From: Bacteroidales bacterium UBA1176
GTDB lineage: Bacteria > Bacteroidota > Bacteroidia > Bacteroidales > WCHB1-69
Direction: 5' to 3'
Length of the DNA: 30,202 bases
Assembly: GCA_002311645.1 (NCBI GenBank)
Contig: DBYW01000041.1
Span: forward strand, 1-30,202
Numbering within the stretch: position 1 is the stretch's first letter; every line of letters starts with the position of its first letter. The position numbers and the translations under genes are program-made. Positions 7,477 to 18,500 of the stretch are shown one piece after another. The notes under the pieces are model-generated. The model was not told the DNA's origin and made no database searches. It saw only the letters and a list, made by a program, of their open reading frames with translations.

Positions 7477-8337
7477 TCAGATTCTGTCGAGAACCGTGCG
7501 AATCAGAGTCTCCATCTTGTCATGATAGTCGTCGAGGAAACGGCCCGTGACACGATTGGCGATGATGAGGCACACCGTGAGAGCATTGTGTCCCAGCACG
7601 TTGCCCAGGCCATAGATGGCAGAGCATTCCATCTCCATATTGGTGATGAGATGGCCTTCATGCTGGAAAGACTCGATTTTGCGGTTCAATTCGGGAAACG
7701 CTAAAGGAGCGCGCACCTGACGGCCCTGAGGCCCGAAGAATCCAGGGGCGCTGACCGTGATACCTTGGCGCATGTCATGTCCAATGCGGTCGAGCAACTC
7801 TTTGGAGGCTGGCGTGCAGTAGGGACGTGGCAGGCGGGCGTTCCAGTCAGTATGCGCGACGAAGGCGTCCACGAGCCCCTCGTCACTCCAGTCGCCATAG
7901 TCATAGAACTGCAGCACGCCGTCGATTCCGAAGCCATAGGCGGATGCCACGAACGAGCCGCACTCGATGTCAGGCTGCAGACCACCGGAGGTGCCGATGC
8001 GCACCATGTTGAGTGTGCGGTGCCCCGGCTTCACCTCACGCGTGGAGAGGTCTATGTTGGCCACTGCGTCAAGTTCGTTGAGCACGATGTCGATATTGTC
8101 GGTGCCCATGCCCGTAGAAATGGCGGACACGCGCTTGCCCTTGTACAGTCCCGTATGCGTGATCAGCTCACGGTTCGATTTCTTCACTTCGATAACGTCA
8201 AACATATTGGAGATCATCTGCACTCGGCCAGGGTCGCCCACCAAGATGATGTTGTCGGCCAGTTCACTGGCATGCAAGTTGAGATGATAGATGGCGCCGT
8301 CCTTCTGTTGTGGCAACTCGGATGCTGCTATTTTCAT
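7477..8337 (-). CDS. Nucleoside phosphorylase, probably uridine phosphorylase-like
   Basis: A 286-residue cytoplasmic enzyme of the NP-I (PNP/UDP) family, which splits a nucleoside with phosphate to give the base and (deoxy)ribose 1-phosphate. The phosphate-binding G-D-P-G-R motif is at residues 34-38, the conserved MGTDNIDIVLNEL segment at about 76-88, RIGTSGGLQ near 113, and the nucleoside-binding NMEMECSAIYGL near 235. Length is slightly more than the bacterial family norm of about 250, as seen in Bacteroidota members. The pyrimidine preference is inferred from overall resemblance and not certain. It lies 18 bases after the 474-aa gene and may be read with it. Confidence 0.85.
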   Translation of the reverse strand: MKIAASELPQQKDGAIYHLNLHASELADNIILVGDPGRVQMISNMFDVIEVKKSNRELITHTGLYKGKRVSAISTGMGTDNIDIVLNELDAVANIDLSTREVKPGHRTLNMVRIGTSGGLQPDIECGSFVASAYGFGIDGVLQFYDYGDWSDEGLVDAFVAHTDWNARLPRPYCTPASKELLDRIGHDMRQGITVSAPGFFGPQGRQVRAPLAFPELNRKIESFQHEGHLITNMEMECSAIYGLGNVLGHNALTVCLIIANRVTGRFLDDYHDKMETLIRTVLDRI

Positions 8338-8355
8338 GACTATTGTTTTTTTTAG

Positions 8356-9780
8356 TTATTTGCCTGCAGGTTGGAACATCGCATATATGTTGATGGCGGC
8401 ATAGCCATCGGCCACACCGGTGCAGTTCACGGAAAAGACGGCCAAATCGCGCCCGATGAAACTGAACTTGCCCTTTTCGGACAACACATCCCGGGACAAC
8501 ATCTCGCCATTGGAGTTGTAGCAAGTGAAATCCAACAAGTTAGAACTGGCGGCATTGCTCTCTGAGAACTTGAAATATTTATTATTCTCGATGCTTCCGC
8601 TTTTGTTGAGCATCTTGTAGTAAAGTGCCAATGCCTCTTGCGACGGGGCGAACAGACAGGCGTCCTTCGTTTCCACGAAGAATCGGTATGGTGTAAAGTC
8701 AACACCCTTCACCGAAGCCGTCACACTGTCCGACAAGGGGTAGATGCCGCTGGGATATGCCGCACGGAGTACGTCTGCACGCCCCTCGTCGCCAAACGGG
8801 ACGAAGACCTTGTGCAACGTGTCCTGCGCCAACACTAAGAATTCATGGTGCATGGAGGAATCGCCCATGATGGAGAACTTGCATGTCGCATAATTCTTCA
8901 TCGTATGTTTGCAATACCATTCCGTATTGAACGGCAGCATCTCGCCAGGAATGTCGATATCATGCCTGACGCTCTGCGCCAGCTTAGTCTGTTCTTCACT
9001 GGCGGGCGTGTAACCCGACAGGAAAATCTCATTGTGCGCAATCCGGACCTGGAACGCAGACCAGTCGGCGAAAGGCGAGTCCTTTTGGATGCGGGCATAG
9101 ACATCTTCCTTCAAGAAAGTGGACAGATAGTGCCCGAACGGATCTTTTTTAACGATGAGCCAATTCTGTTTCTGGTTCTTGTTCGTAAGTTGGTACAACT
9201 CCTTGAATGTCTTGTCCGACAACAAACTCTTGGGATGGGTGTGCTGAATCAAAGACTTTTTCAACAAATCCAGATCGTCGGATATGGTCAGGATATGGTT
9301 GAAGTAGGCGAACTTGAGACTCTTGAAATTTGTGCCATACGAGTAAATCTTATAGTGCTCGAAAGAGGTGAAGTTGGCGGGGTCTATGCTCAAAGCGCGG
9401 AGAAGTCGCTTGAAAACAGTCTTCTCGACGTGGGTGTTGAACAGCACGTGAACGCCGTTTTCTGCAGGATGTCCTGACACCGTAAGGTCATACGTGCCGG
9501 AGAGTTTCTTGTACACGTCCTCGTATGCGGGCAGCACATCCAAGGCAAAGCCTTCCGTGAAATAGGGTGCCAACGGTGCAATGCCTTTCTGGAACACATC
9601 ATTGTCGTAAACCTCAAAGAGGAACATGGCGTCCGTGGGCACCGCATCTATCAGCTCCGAGCGGGTTTGCCGCAAAAAAGTGTAGTAAAAGAAAATGCCC
9701 ACGCCAATCAGCAGCAGAGCCAGCACGCTCAGCCATACAACCCAAGCGCGCCGTTTTTCCGTGTTATATTCCTCTTTCAT
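8356..9780 (-). CDS. Membrane-anchored conserved hypothetical protein (DUF3352-like)
   Basis: A 474-residue protein with a short basic cytoplasmic head (MKEEYNTEKRR), one membrane span at about residues 12-34 and a large outside domain. There is no lipobox or cleavable signal. The outer domain starts with IDAVPTDAMFLFEV, which is the kind of opening seen in DUF3352-type Bacteroidota proteins ('P.da..ll.....'), and is built of repeated alpha/beta units without catalytic motifs. Function unknown. It stands between the DUF5606 gene and the nucleoside phosphorylase gene, all on the same strand, with 90 bases before it. The family assignment is from resemblance only. Confidence 0.75.
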   Translation of the reverse strand: MKEEYNTEKRRAWVVWLSVLALLLIGVGIFFYYTFLRQTRSELIDAVPTDAMFLFEVYDNDVFQKGIAPLAPYFTEGFALDVLPAYEDVYKKLSGTYDLTVSGHPAENGVHVLFNTHVEKTVFKRLLRALSIDPANFTSFEHYKIYSYGTNFKSLKFAYFNHILTISDDLDLLKKSLIQHTHPKSLLSDKTFKELYQLTNKNQKQNWLIVKKDPFGHYLSTFLKEDVYARIQKDSPFADWSAFQVRIAHNEIFLSGYTPASEEQTKLAQSVRHDIDIPGEMLPFNTEWYCKHTMKNYATCKFSIMGDSSMHHEFLVLAQDTLHKVFVPFGDEGRADVLRAAYPSGIYPLSDSVTASVKGVDFTPYRFFVETKDACLFAPSQEALALYYKMLNKSGSIENNKYFKFSESNAASSNLLDFTCYNSNGEMLSRDVLSEKGKFSFIGRDLAVFSVNCTGVADGYAAINIYAMFQPAGK

Positions 9781-9870
9781 ACGATAATGTTTTGGTAGTT
9801 CTTAAAAAACGCACAGAAGCCATGCGCAACGGCTCTGCAAGGTGAATACTATTCTCCGAATCGTCAACGA

Positions 9871-10299
9871 CTATTCCTTTTCCGCAGCTTCCTCGGCTGT
9901 CTCCCCTCCCTTCTCTTCTTCCAAATCGACAAGATTGTGTTCCACCAAGATGTTGTACCAAGCCAGCACTTTCTTGATGTTGGAGACATACACACGGTCA
10001 CGGTCATAGTTGGGCAGAACCTCGGCGAAATAGGCCTTCAAGGCGTTGTTGTCTTTGGGGACAGCCACCTTTTGTCCGTTTTCTTTCTTGTAAATAGACT
10101 GGAACACCGACTGGAGTGTAACCTCCTCTTCTTCCGTAAAGATGGCGATATTGTCCAATGTAGCCACGCCGTCGTGGGAAAAAGCGGGGAATCGATGCCC
10201 GTCTTCAAGCGACTCCACAATAAAGTTGTTGGGAGCGCGGGAAATGAGTTTGTACAAAGATCCTTTTCCTGTGATTGATAAAATGTTGCTTAAATCCAT
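9871..10299 (-). CDS. DUF5606 domain protein
   Basis: A 142-residue soluble protein. The beginning (MDLSNILSITGKGSLYKLIS, then NFIVESLEDGHRFPAF) and the middle (IAIFTEEEEVTLQSVFQSIY) match the Bacteroidota-specific DUF5606 family, in which an N-terminal SH3-like part is followed by a helical part (YVSNIKKVLAWYNIL). It ends in an acidic tail (EEEKGGETAEEAAEKE). No signal peptide. Function is not established in this family. It begins 10 bases after the stop of the lipoprotein gene, so the two are likely translated from one message. Confidence 0.85.
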   Translation of the reverse strand: MDLSNILSITGKGSLYKLISRAPNNFIVESLEDGHRFPAFSHDGVATLDNIAIFTEEEEVTLQSVFQSIYKKENGQKVAVPKDNNALKAYFAEVLPNYDRDRVYVSNIKKVLAWYNILVEHNLVDLEEEKGGETAEEAAEKE

Positions 10300-10309
10300 T
10301 CTTGTTAAG

Positions 10310-11194
10310 TTAATTGTTTGGGTAATATATTATTTTGCGTTTTCGGATGGACACGATCCGATTATCGACGGCCTTGACCTCCGTTTGCCAGTTGTCCTGG
10401 TCGTCAAAATCGAAATAAAACGTGTATTCTCTGATTTTATGCACTTTGTCTTCATAGATGGTTTTCAGCAAGCGACCTTCCTGGGAATACTGGTGGTAGG
10501 TGTACTCTATGAGCTGGTTCCCTGATTTGGTAACGCGGCGGTTGACCTCGTCGCCATAGTTGTCGTATTCGATGCTGACAGTCTTGAACATCTTCCCATT
10601 AGGTTCATACTCGATGATTTTGGACACTAATCCGTTCTCGTTGTACTTGGTCTCCGTGCGGGTGGTGTATTCGCCAAAAGATTGCGCGCTGCGGATGATG
10701 TTGCCGACGCCATCCGTCGTGTAAGCGAAGGCCATCACCACACTGTCACCGCGAAAGACCTGCTCGCCGTTGATGAAGCCGTTGCGGTCGTACAAGTATC
10801 TCCCCTCCGTGACGGCCGTGTCCGATGTGGTGGTTTCCTTCCATGAGACGATTTGTGCCTTCTTATTGTATTTATACTTCCGAGTCAGCGTGTCTTGGGA
10901 GAACGTCATCTTGACAAAACGGGTCAAGAAGCCGTCGGACGTATAGGTCTGCGTGGCCTTAATGCCCGGCTCGAGCGCATCAAGGATCTTGGAAAGCCGG
11001 GCGGTGTCACTCACGGGAATAGAGTCAGTGGGGAAATAGCTCAACGTTGTCATCTCCTTGACCAAGCCGAACACATGGTTGCGCTGCAGGTGGTTCTTCT
11101 CAATATCCGGGGTGATGACGATGGTCTCCGGCTGTTTGTGGCAACCGGACACGAGGGTCATTGTGATGATGAGAAGTATGTGAAAGGGGCGCAT
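10310..11194 (-). CDS. Lipoprotein with YD/RHS-like strand repeats
   Basis: A 294-residue protein with a lipoprotein signal (MRPFHILLIITMTLVSGC, lipid-bearing Cys18). From about residue 80 to 290 it has repeated units of the type 'Y..dG...r......' (QTYTSDGFLTRFVKM, GRYLYDRNGFINGEQV, TKYNENGLVSKIIEYEPNG, IEYDNYGDEVNRRV), which resemble the strand repeats of RHS/YwqK-like proteins. It probably sits in the outer or inner membrane facing the periplasm. No catalytic residues are visible. Its start codon is only three bases from a 7-mer array that ends the four-helix-bundle cassette, so the native leader seems to have been replaced. Confidence 0.8.
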   Translation of the reverse strand: MRPFHILLIITMTLVSGCHKQPETIVITPDIEKNHLQRNHVFGLVKEMTTLSYFPTDSIPVSDTARLSKILDALEPGIKATQTYTSDGFLTRFVKMTFSQDTLTRKYKYNKKAQIVSWKETTTSDTAVTEGRYLYDRNGFINGEQVFRGDSVVMAFAYTTDGVGNIIRSAQSFGEYTTRTETKYNENGLVSKIIEYEPNGKMFKTVSIEYDNYGDEVNRRVTKSGNQLIEYTYHQYSQEGRLLKTIYEDKVHKIREYTFYFDFDDQDNWQTEVKAVDNRIVSIRKRKIIYYPNN

Positions 11195-11197
11195 TGT

Positions 11198-11232
11198 AGT
11201 GAATAGTGAACAGTGATCAGTGATCAGTGATT
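11198..11232. repeat. Tandem 7-mer array AGTGAWY, left copy
   Basis: Five head-to-tail 7-mers: AGTGAAT, AGTGAAC, AGTGATC, AGTGATC, AGTGATT. It starts three bases before the lipoprotein start codon on the other strand and is repeated in inverted orientation at 11631-11660. Confidence 0.8.
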
Positions 11233-11259
11233 ATTAGGTGTGTTTGAAGACTGGTGTTA

Positions 11260-11613
11260 TTATTGTAGTTTTGTTTTTAGATAATTGATATAACCTGATA
11301 ATATTTTTCTGACAGTAATGATTCGGTTGAAAATGTCATTGTTAGAATTAAAGTAATCAAGTTCGGCAGAAATCAGTAATTGTGTTTCTAATTCGGATAG
11401 TGAACCTTGAGATATAAGACAAAAACGTAAAAGTTCTTTATCGTTGCATCTACCTGCACCTTCCGCAATGTTAGACGGAATAGATACAGCGGCCCTTCTT
11501 ATTTGTGAACAGATGCCAAATTGTTCGTATGGCGGAAAGTCTTTCAGTAAAAGATAGACCTCTTTTACCAATGCCATACTCTCTTTCCATACTGCCAAAT
11601 CCTTATGGTTCAT
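11260..11613 (-). CDS. Four-helix-bundle protein (S23 / 23S intervening-sequence family)
   Basis: A 117-residue protein of the TIGR02436-type family related to the proteins encoded in 23S rRNA intervening sequences and to Avd of diversity-generating retroelements. Typical signatures are the opening KDLAVWKESMALVKEVY, the loop FPPYEQFGICSQIRRAAVSI, PSNIAEGAGR, and SQGSLSELETQL. It is all-helical, small and basic at helix 2, which fits nucleic-acid binding. It is not inside an rRNA gene here. It stands alone between urocanate hydratase and a lipoprotein gene, and is flanked on both sides by inverted 7-mer arrays. Cellular role unknown. Confidence 0.9.
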   Translation of the reverse strand: MNHKDLAVWKESMALVKEVYLLLKDFPPYEQFGICSQIRRAAVSIPSNIAEGAGRCNDKELLRFCLISQGSLSELETQLLISAELDYFNSNNDIFNRIITVRKILSGYINYLKTKLQ

Positions 11614-11630
11614 ATTATTGCAACCTATTT

Positions 11631-11660
11631 CTGATCACTGTTCACTGATCACTGATCACC
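11631..11660. repeat. Tandem 7-mer array, right copy (inverted)
   Basis: Read on the minus strand it is GGTGATC, AGTGATC, AGTGAAC, AGTGATC, AG. It ends one base before the urocanate hydratase stop codon and mirrors the array at 11198-11232. Confidence 0.8.
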
Positions 11661-11661
11661 A

Positions 11662-13662
<2,001 letters not shown>

Positions 13663-13682
13663 TCTATTCTTTTTTATGAGCC

Positions 13683-13691
13683 GCAAAAATA
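13683..13691 (-). promoter_or_regulatory. -7 promoter box for hutU
   Basis: Minus strand TATTTTTGC, 20 bases before the ATG at 13662. It rules out the longer upstream start. Confidence 0.65.
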
Positions 13692-13759
13692 CAAAAAAAG
13701 AAAATAGGGCCGAGCGTTGGTGGTTTTGCAACTTCAGCAGGCACGCGCGACTGGCACGT

Positions 13760-14741
13760 TTACCGCCCCCTCAAGAATTCGGCGGCACGCAAGGCCATGT
13801 TTTCACGCAAAGCGTCGCGATACAGCCATATCTCGCGCGAATGGTAGTTTCCCTCCCGACCGATGAGCGGCAACACATAGTCTGTGGCGCTATACCCATC
13901 CACGAACAACAAGCCCGACTCCACATCGAGGTGTACAACCATCGTATCCTTTTGCTGCTCCTTGACAGGCAATCTGGGGGTCGGCTCGGTCACCAGCAGG
14001 GCAGATGTGGTATCGGTCCGCCAATTCACAGGGTTAATAACAACCGCACTCTTGTCCCAAAGAGCACAACTGGCATCGCGCACCGAGTTGTAGCAAACCG
14101 TGACCCCCTGGTCGGCGGCTCCCTGGGCAGCCACAATGCGAGGGCAACGGGTCACCGTCTCTTCGGGAATGCTCACGCCTATGGCATACGCCGCAACCAT
14201 CCGCCGGTATGTGTCGACATCCATCTCTTGCAAGAGTTCCAGCATAATCATTGCCCCTTGACTAAACCCCGCCAAGATGAAGGGTCTGTCTCGATTGATT
14301 TTAGCCAAGTAGAACCGGAATGCATTCTTCACATCCCGCACGGCTACCGGCATCCGCTTGGCCACATACCGGTCTTTCGTAAAAGTCTCCAAAGAACATT
14401 GCCGATAATAGGGCGAGTAAAAGTTCATGTCGCCACTCAAAAGGCCGTCCACACCCTGCATCTCACCCAAAAATGGGAAGACGCGTACTGTCAGCATACG
14501 TGTCAGCATGATGGTACGTGTGCCGGTCTCGCTTGTAATCACCCGTTTCTGTTGAAACAATATAAAAAATGTCGACCTGCCCATCCCGGTCATGACAGTA
14601 CCACTGCGTTGAATCCCCATAGTACGGAGGATCAGGCACGGCAAAGGGCCATGGTCCATCTGTCGCATTGAGGCATTCAAACGAACGACATCCGGCGAAA
14701 ACAAGACAAAACAGCACAAAAAGAATCGGTTTGGTTTTCAT
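13760..14741 (-). pseudogene. DUF3089-type lipoprotein hydrolase, frameshifted
   Basis: The N-terminal frame starts at 14741 with a lipoprotein signal (MKTKPILFVLFCLVFAGC) and runs through STQWYCHDRDGQVDIFYIV, the usual DUF3089 opening, to a stop at 14463. The rest of the protein is in another frame from about 14470 to 13760: GEMQGVDGLLSGDMNFYSPY, the nucleophile elbow G-F-S-Q-G (FILAGFSQGAMIML) and IGVSIPEETV. The join falls at TTTTTGGG on the minus strand (14466-14473), where deleting one base would give LPIFGEMQGVDG. The fold is an alpha/beta hydrolase and the substrate is unknown. Either the gene is broken, slips at the run, or the sequence has a one-base error. Confidence 0.75.
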
Positions 14742-14763
14742 TGAATCTCTTTTTTTCTTGGGC

Positions 14764-14772
14764 GCAAAAATA
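14764..14772 (-). promoter_or_regulatory. -7 promoter box for the DUF3089 gene
   Basis: Minus strand TATTTTTGC, 22 bases before the ATG at 14741. It supports 14741, not a start in the other frame, as the true gene start. Confidence 0.6.
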
Positions 14773-14860
14773 GCAAAAGAGAAGAAAAAAACCTTACAAA
14801 TCTTAATAAGTCGATTGAATCAAAAAAGATTACAGCACACCACTCTATGGTATTTTTTTT

Positions 14861-14869
14861 TATTTTTGC
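14861..14869 (+). promoter_or_regulatory. -7 promoter box for the TetR-activase operon
   Basis: TATTTTTGC, exact TAnnTTTGC match, ending 36 bases before the TetR ATG at 14906. Transcription should start inside the palindrome that follows. Confidence 0.65.
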
Positions 14870-14872
14870 CGC

Positions 14873-14888
14873 CTGACAATTTTGTCAG
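14873..14888. promoter_or_regulatory. Palindromic operator, probably for the TetR protein
   Basis: CTGACAA-TT-TTGTCAG is a perfect inverted repeat with 7-bp arms and a 2-bp centre. It starts four bases after the -7 box and covers the expected transcription start, 18 bases before the TetR ATG. Size and position fit a TetR-family autorepression operator. The pairing with this regulator is inferred from adjacency. Confidence 0.6.
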
Positions 14889-14905
14889 TTTTTTGCACCC
14901 CATTT

Positions 14906-15553
14906 ATGCCGGACAATAAATCCAAAGAATTGAAATGCTGCAAGAAAGACGCCATTCTGCAGGCAGCGGAAGAAGTGTTCATACAGAAAGGTTATGACGG
15001 GGCCCGTATGGTGGAAATCGCCAACCGGGCGGGTGTTGGCCATCCGCTGCTGCACTATCATTTCAGCAACAAGGAGATGCTTTTCCATCAAGTGGTCCAG
15101 CGGAAATTCTGCATCTTGTCGCAGACCTTGTGGGGTTCGCTGGAAGAAAAAGAACTCGAAATCCGCGACTACATCGCCACTATGGTTTCCCGACATTTCG
15201 ATTTTGTGCATCAGCACGGCGACTACATCCGATTCATAATCAAAGAATTGGACATGTATCCCGAACTCTTCACAGAAAACAGGGCTTTAGTCTTGGAGCA
15301 ATTCAAGAAGACCTCCGACAGGCTTCAGGATCTATTGGACAAAGCTGCGGCAAATGGGGAGATTTGTTCCGTCAAGGCCGAAAATCTTTTAATAGACATT
15401 CTTTCATTGAATGTATTCAGCACCTGCACCAAGACCCTGATAAAGAGTTTCAAGGAAGACATGGACGAGAAATCATTTATAGAAAACCGAAAAGCCGAGA
15501 ACATCAAGATGATATTAGGACGTTTGCGGCCGGAAAACAATTCTGAAAAATAA
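14906..15553 (+). CDS. TetR/AcrR family transcriptional regulator
   Basis: A 215-residue DNA-binding regulator. The N-terminal helix-turn-helix covers about residues 12-58 (ILQAAEEVFIQKGYDGARM, then EIANRAGVGHPLLHYHFSNK, the classic TetR recognition-helix pattern ending YHF.NKe.L). The C-terminal part is helical and would bind an effector. The ATG at 14906 is preferred to one eight codons upstream, which falls inside the palindromic operator. It is 14 bases ahead of the giant activase gene, so both share a promoter, and it probably represses the pair until a ligand, perhaps an acyl-CoA, is bound. The ligand is inference. Confidence 0.9.
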   Translation: MPDNKSKELKCCKKDAILQAAEEVFIQKGYDGARMVEIANRAGVGHPLLHYHFSNKEMLFHQVVQRKFCILSQTLWGSLEEKELEIRDYIATMVSRHFDFVHQHGDYIRFIIKELDMYPELFTENRALVLEQFKKTSDRLQDLLDKAAANGEICSVKAENLLIDILSLNVFSTCTKTLIKSFKEDMDEKSFIENRKAENIKMILGRLRPENNSEK

Positions 15554-15567
15554 AAAACGATATAATA

Positions 15568-18500
15568 ATGCAAAACACTTTTCTATTAGGCATAGACATC
15601 GGTTCAACCACCGTCAAGGTGGTGGCGTTGGATGCCGAGAAAAAATTGATATACGCCGACTACCGGCGGCACAACATGAATGTCAGGGAGACGGTCAAGG
15701 CTGCCATCGCGCCACTTGCCGCACAATATCCGGATGCGATGCTGCGCGTGGCGGTTACCGGTTCGGTGGGCATGGGCTACGCCGACTGCTGGCATCTGCC
15801 TTTCGTGCAGGAAGTCATTGCGGCCGCCACACTCGTCAAAACACAGTTCCCCGACACGCACACCTTCATCGACATTGGCGGTGAGGACAGCAAGATGATC
15901 TTCTTCGAGCCGGGGCGCGTACCCGACATCCGCATGAACGGCAACTGCGCCGGCGGCACCGGTGCCTTTATTGACCAGACTGCCGGATTACTGAACGTTT
16001 CCCCCTCCGACCTCAACACGCTGGCAGAACATGCCACGAACATACACCCCATCGCTTCCCGCTGCGGGGTCTTTTCCAAAACGGACATCCAGAACCTGTT
16101 AGCGCGCCACGTCAGCAAGGAGGACGTGGCCCTCTCTGTGTTCCATGCCGTTTCCCTGCAGGTCATCGGCACTCTTTCGCGCGGCCTTGATGTACAGCCC
16201 CCCGTATTTTTCTGCGGAGGTCCCTTCGCTTTCCTGCCGATGCTCAAGAAATGCTTCCTCAACAACCTGCACCTCTCCGAGGAGGATTGCGTGCAGGTGC
16301 CCGACGCCCGTGTGGTCTCTGCGCACGGCACCGCCCTCTTGGCCGCAAAGTCCTGCACCGACACCATCCCCATGCGACAGTTCGTGCAGACCATCAACGA
16401 CCTGGCCATCGGGGAAGACGCCATTCTGCTACAGAACCGACTGGCACCCCTCTTTGGCAACAGACAGCATTTCGAGGAATGGAAACAGCAGAAACAAAAT
16501 TTCTTCGTGCCTCGCGTCTCCTTCGACGAGCTCCAGCGCGACGAGGTCTTCATCGGCGTGGACTCCGGTTCCACCACCACCAAGTTGGTGGTCTTAGATT
16601 CGGAAGGAAGACTGCTTTTCACCGACTACCGCTCCAACAACGGCAACAGCTTTGAAGCCTTCGCCCAAGCATTGCGTGCCTTCCAGAAGGCCTGCAACGA
16701 ACACGACTTCCGGCCCAACATCGTCAATAGCGCGGTGACGGGCTACGGTGAGAACCTCCTCAAAACGGGCTACGGGCTGCATCACGGCATTGTGGAGACT
16801 ATGGCGCACTATCTCGGTGCCAAACAGGTCTCCCCGGATGTCTCCTTCATCCTCGACATCGGCGGACAGGACATGAAGGCCATCTTTGTGGAGAACCAGG
16901 CCATCCGCCGGCTTGAGATCAACGAAGCCTGCTCGTCCGGCTGCGGCTCCTTCATCGAGACTTTCGCCAAGATGTTAGGTTATAGCGTGGCCGATTTTGC
17001 CCGCATCGCCTGCGAGGCTCCACATCCCTACGATCTCGGAACCCGCTGCACCGTCTTCATGAACTCCAAGGTGAAACAAGCCATGCGTGAGGGCACGACC
17101 GCCGAAGACATCTCTGCAGGTTTTGCATACTCCGTTATCAAAAACTGTCTTTTCAAAGTATTGAAACTACGAAAGATAGAAGAATTAGGAGACCACATCG
17201 TCGTGCAGGGCGGCACTTTCAAGAACCTTGCCGTCGTGCGTGCCTTGGAACTGCTCACCGGCCGTGACGTACGCTTCTCCGACATTCCCGAACTGATGGG
17301 GGCATACGGCTGTGCTCTTTTCGCCAAGGAACAACCTTTGGAGCGTATTCTCACCCTTGACGACCTCCTTTCCATCCAGCATTTTCAGACCGAGCAGCAA
17401 ATCTGTCCCGGCTGTCCCAACCACTGCACCGTCGTGCAATACCAGTTCAGCAACGGGAACAAATACTATTCCGGCAACAACTGCGAGAAGGTTTTCGCCA
17501 ACACTTCCGAAGCGACCCGCAAAGGCCGGAACCAGCATCACGAGCGGCTCAAGCTGCTCTACAACCGGCCGCTCCTGCACGTGGAGGAAGCCAAACTCAA
17601 GATCGGCATCCCGCGCGCGCTCGGCATGTTCGAGCTGTACCCATTCTGGCATGCACTATTCAAGGCGTGCGGCTTCACCACCATCATATCCGGACCATCC
17701 ACCATCAAAGAATATGAGAGAGGCCTTCACACTGTGATGTCTGAGAACATCTGCTTCCCTGCGAAACTCATGCACGGACATGTATACGACCTGGCGGAAC
17801 GTGGTGTGGACCGCATCTTCTATCCCTACGTGGTGATGGAGCAGAAAGCCGACGGCAAGGCGCGCAACAGCTACAACTGCCCCATCGTGGCAGGTTATTC
17901 CGACGTCATCCGCAACGCCATCGACACGGAAGAGCGCTTCAACATTCCCTTCGACACGCCCGTGGTATCGCTCAACGACGAACAGCTGCTGCGCGAGGGA
18001 TGCCGCAACTACCTGAAGACTCTCGGTGTGGACCGCAAAACCGCAGACGCGGCCATCGACGCGGCCAAGCAAGCCCTGCAAGAGTATCTGTCCAAACAAC
18101 ACAGCCGCGCCGTTGAAATTGTACGCGAGGCCCGCAGGGAGAACCGCATGGTCGTGGTACTCGCCGGCCGACCCTACCACTCCGACCCTCTCATCCAGCA
18201 CAAGGTCTCTGACGTGCTCGCCGACATGGGCATCGACGTGGTCACCGAATTCATCGCCGACGAAAGCAACGCCGACGTGTACAAGGAACTCATGGCCGTC
18301 ACCCAATGGACCTACCCCAACCGCATTTTCAAGGCCGCCCACTACGTTGCCAACAGCAAGGACAACATCCATTTCATGATGATCACCTCCTTCGGCTGCG
18401 GTCCCGACGCCTTCATCATCGACGAGACGCACGACATCCTCGACCGCAAAGGCAAGAGTTTCACGCTACTGAAGGTGGACGATGTCAACAACATCGGTTC

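Larger units (their letters stand above)
11198..11660. mobile_element. Candidate cassette: S23-like gene bounded by inverted 7-mer arrays
   Basis: The two arrays face each other across a single gene and share a perfect 16-bp inverted match (AGTGAACAGTGATCAG). Their outer edges abut the urocanate hydratase stop codon (11662) on one side and the lipoprotein start (11194) on the other, so the unit fills the whole gap between two ordinary genes. No target duplication was found. Mobility is inferred. Confidence 0.4.

Noticed and set aside
11198..11660. CRISPR-like array
   Set aside because: The repeat units are only 7 bases long without spacers and face each other around a gene; no cas genes are present.
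17656..18432. Long minus-strand ORF (258 aa) inside the activase gene
   Set aside because: It is a shadow on the opposite strand of a high-GC coding region; the plus-strand frame has clear motifs throughout.
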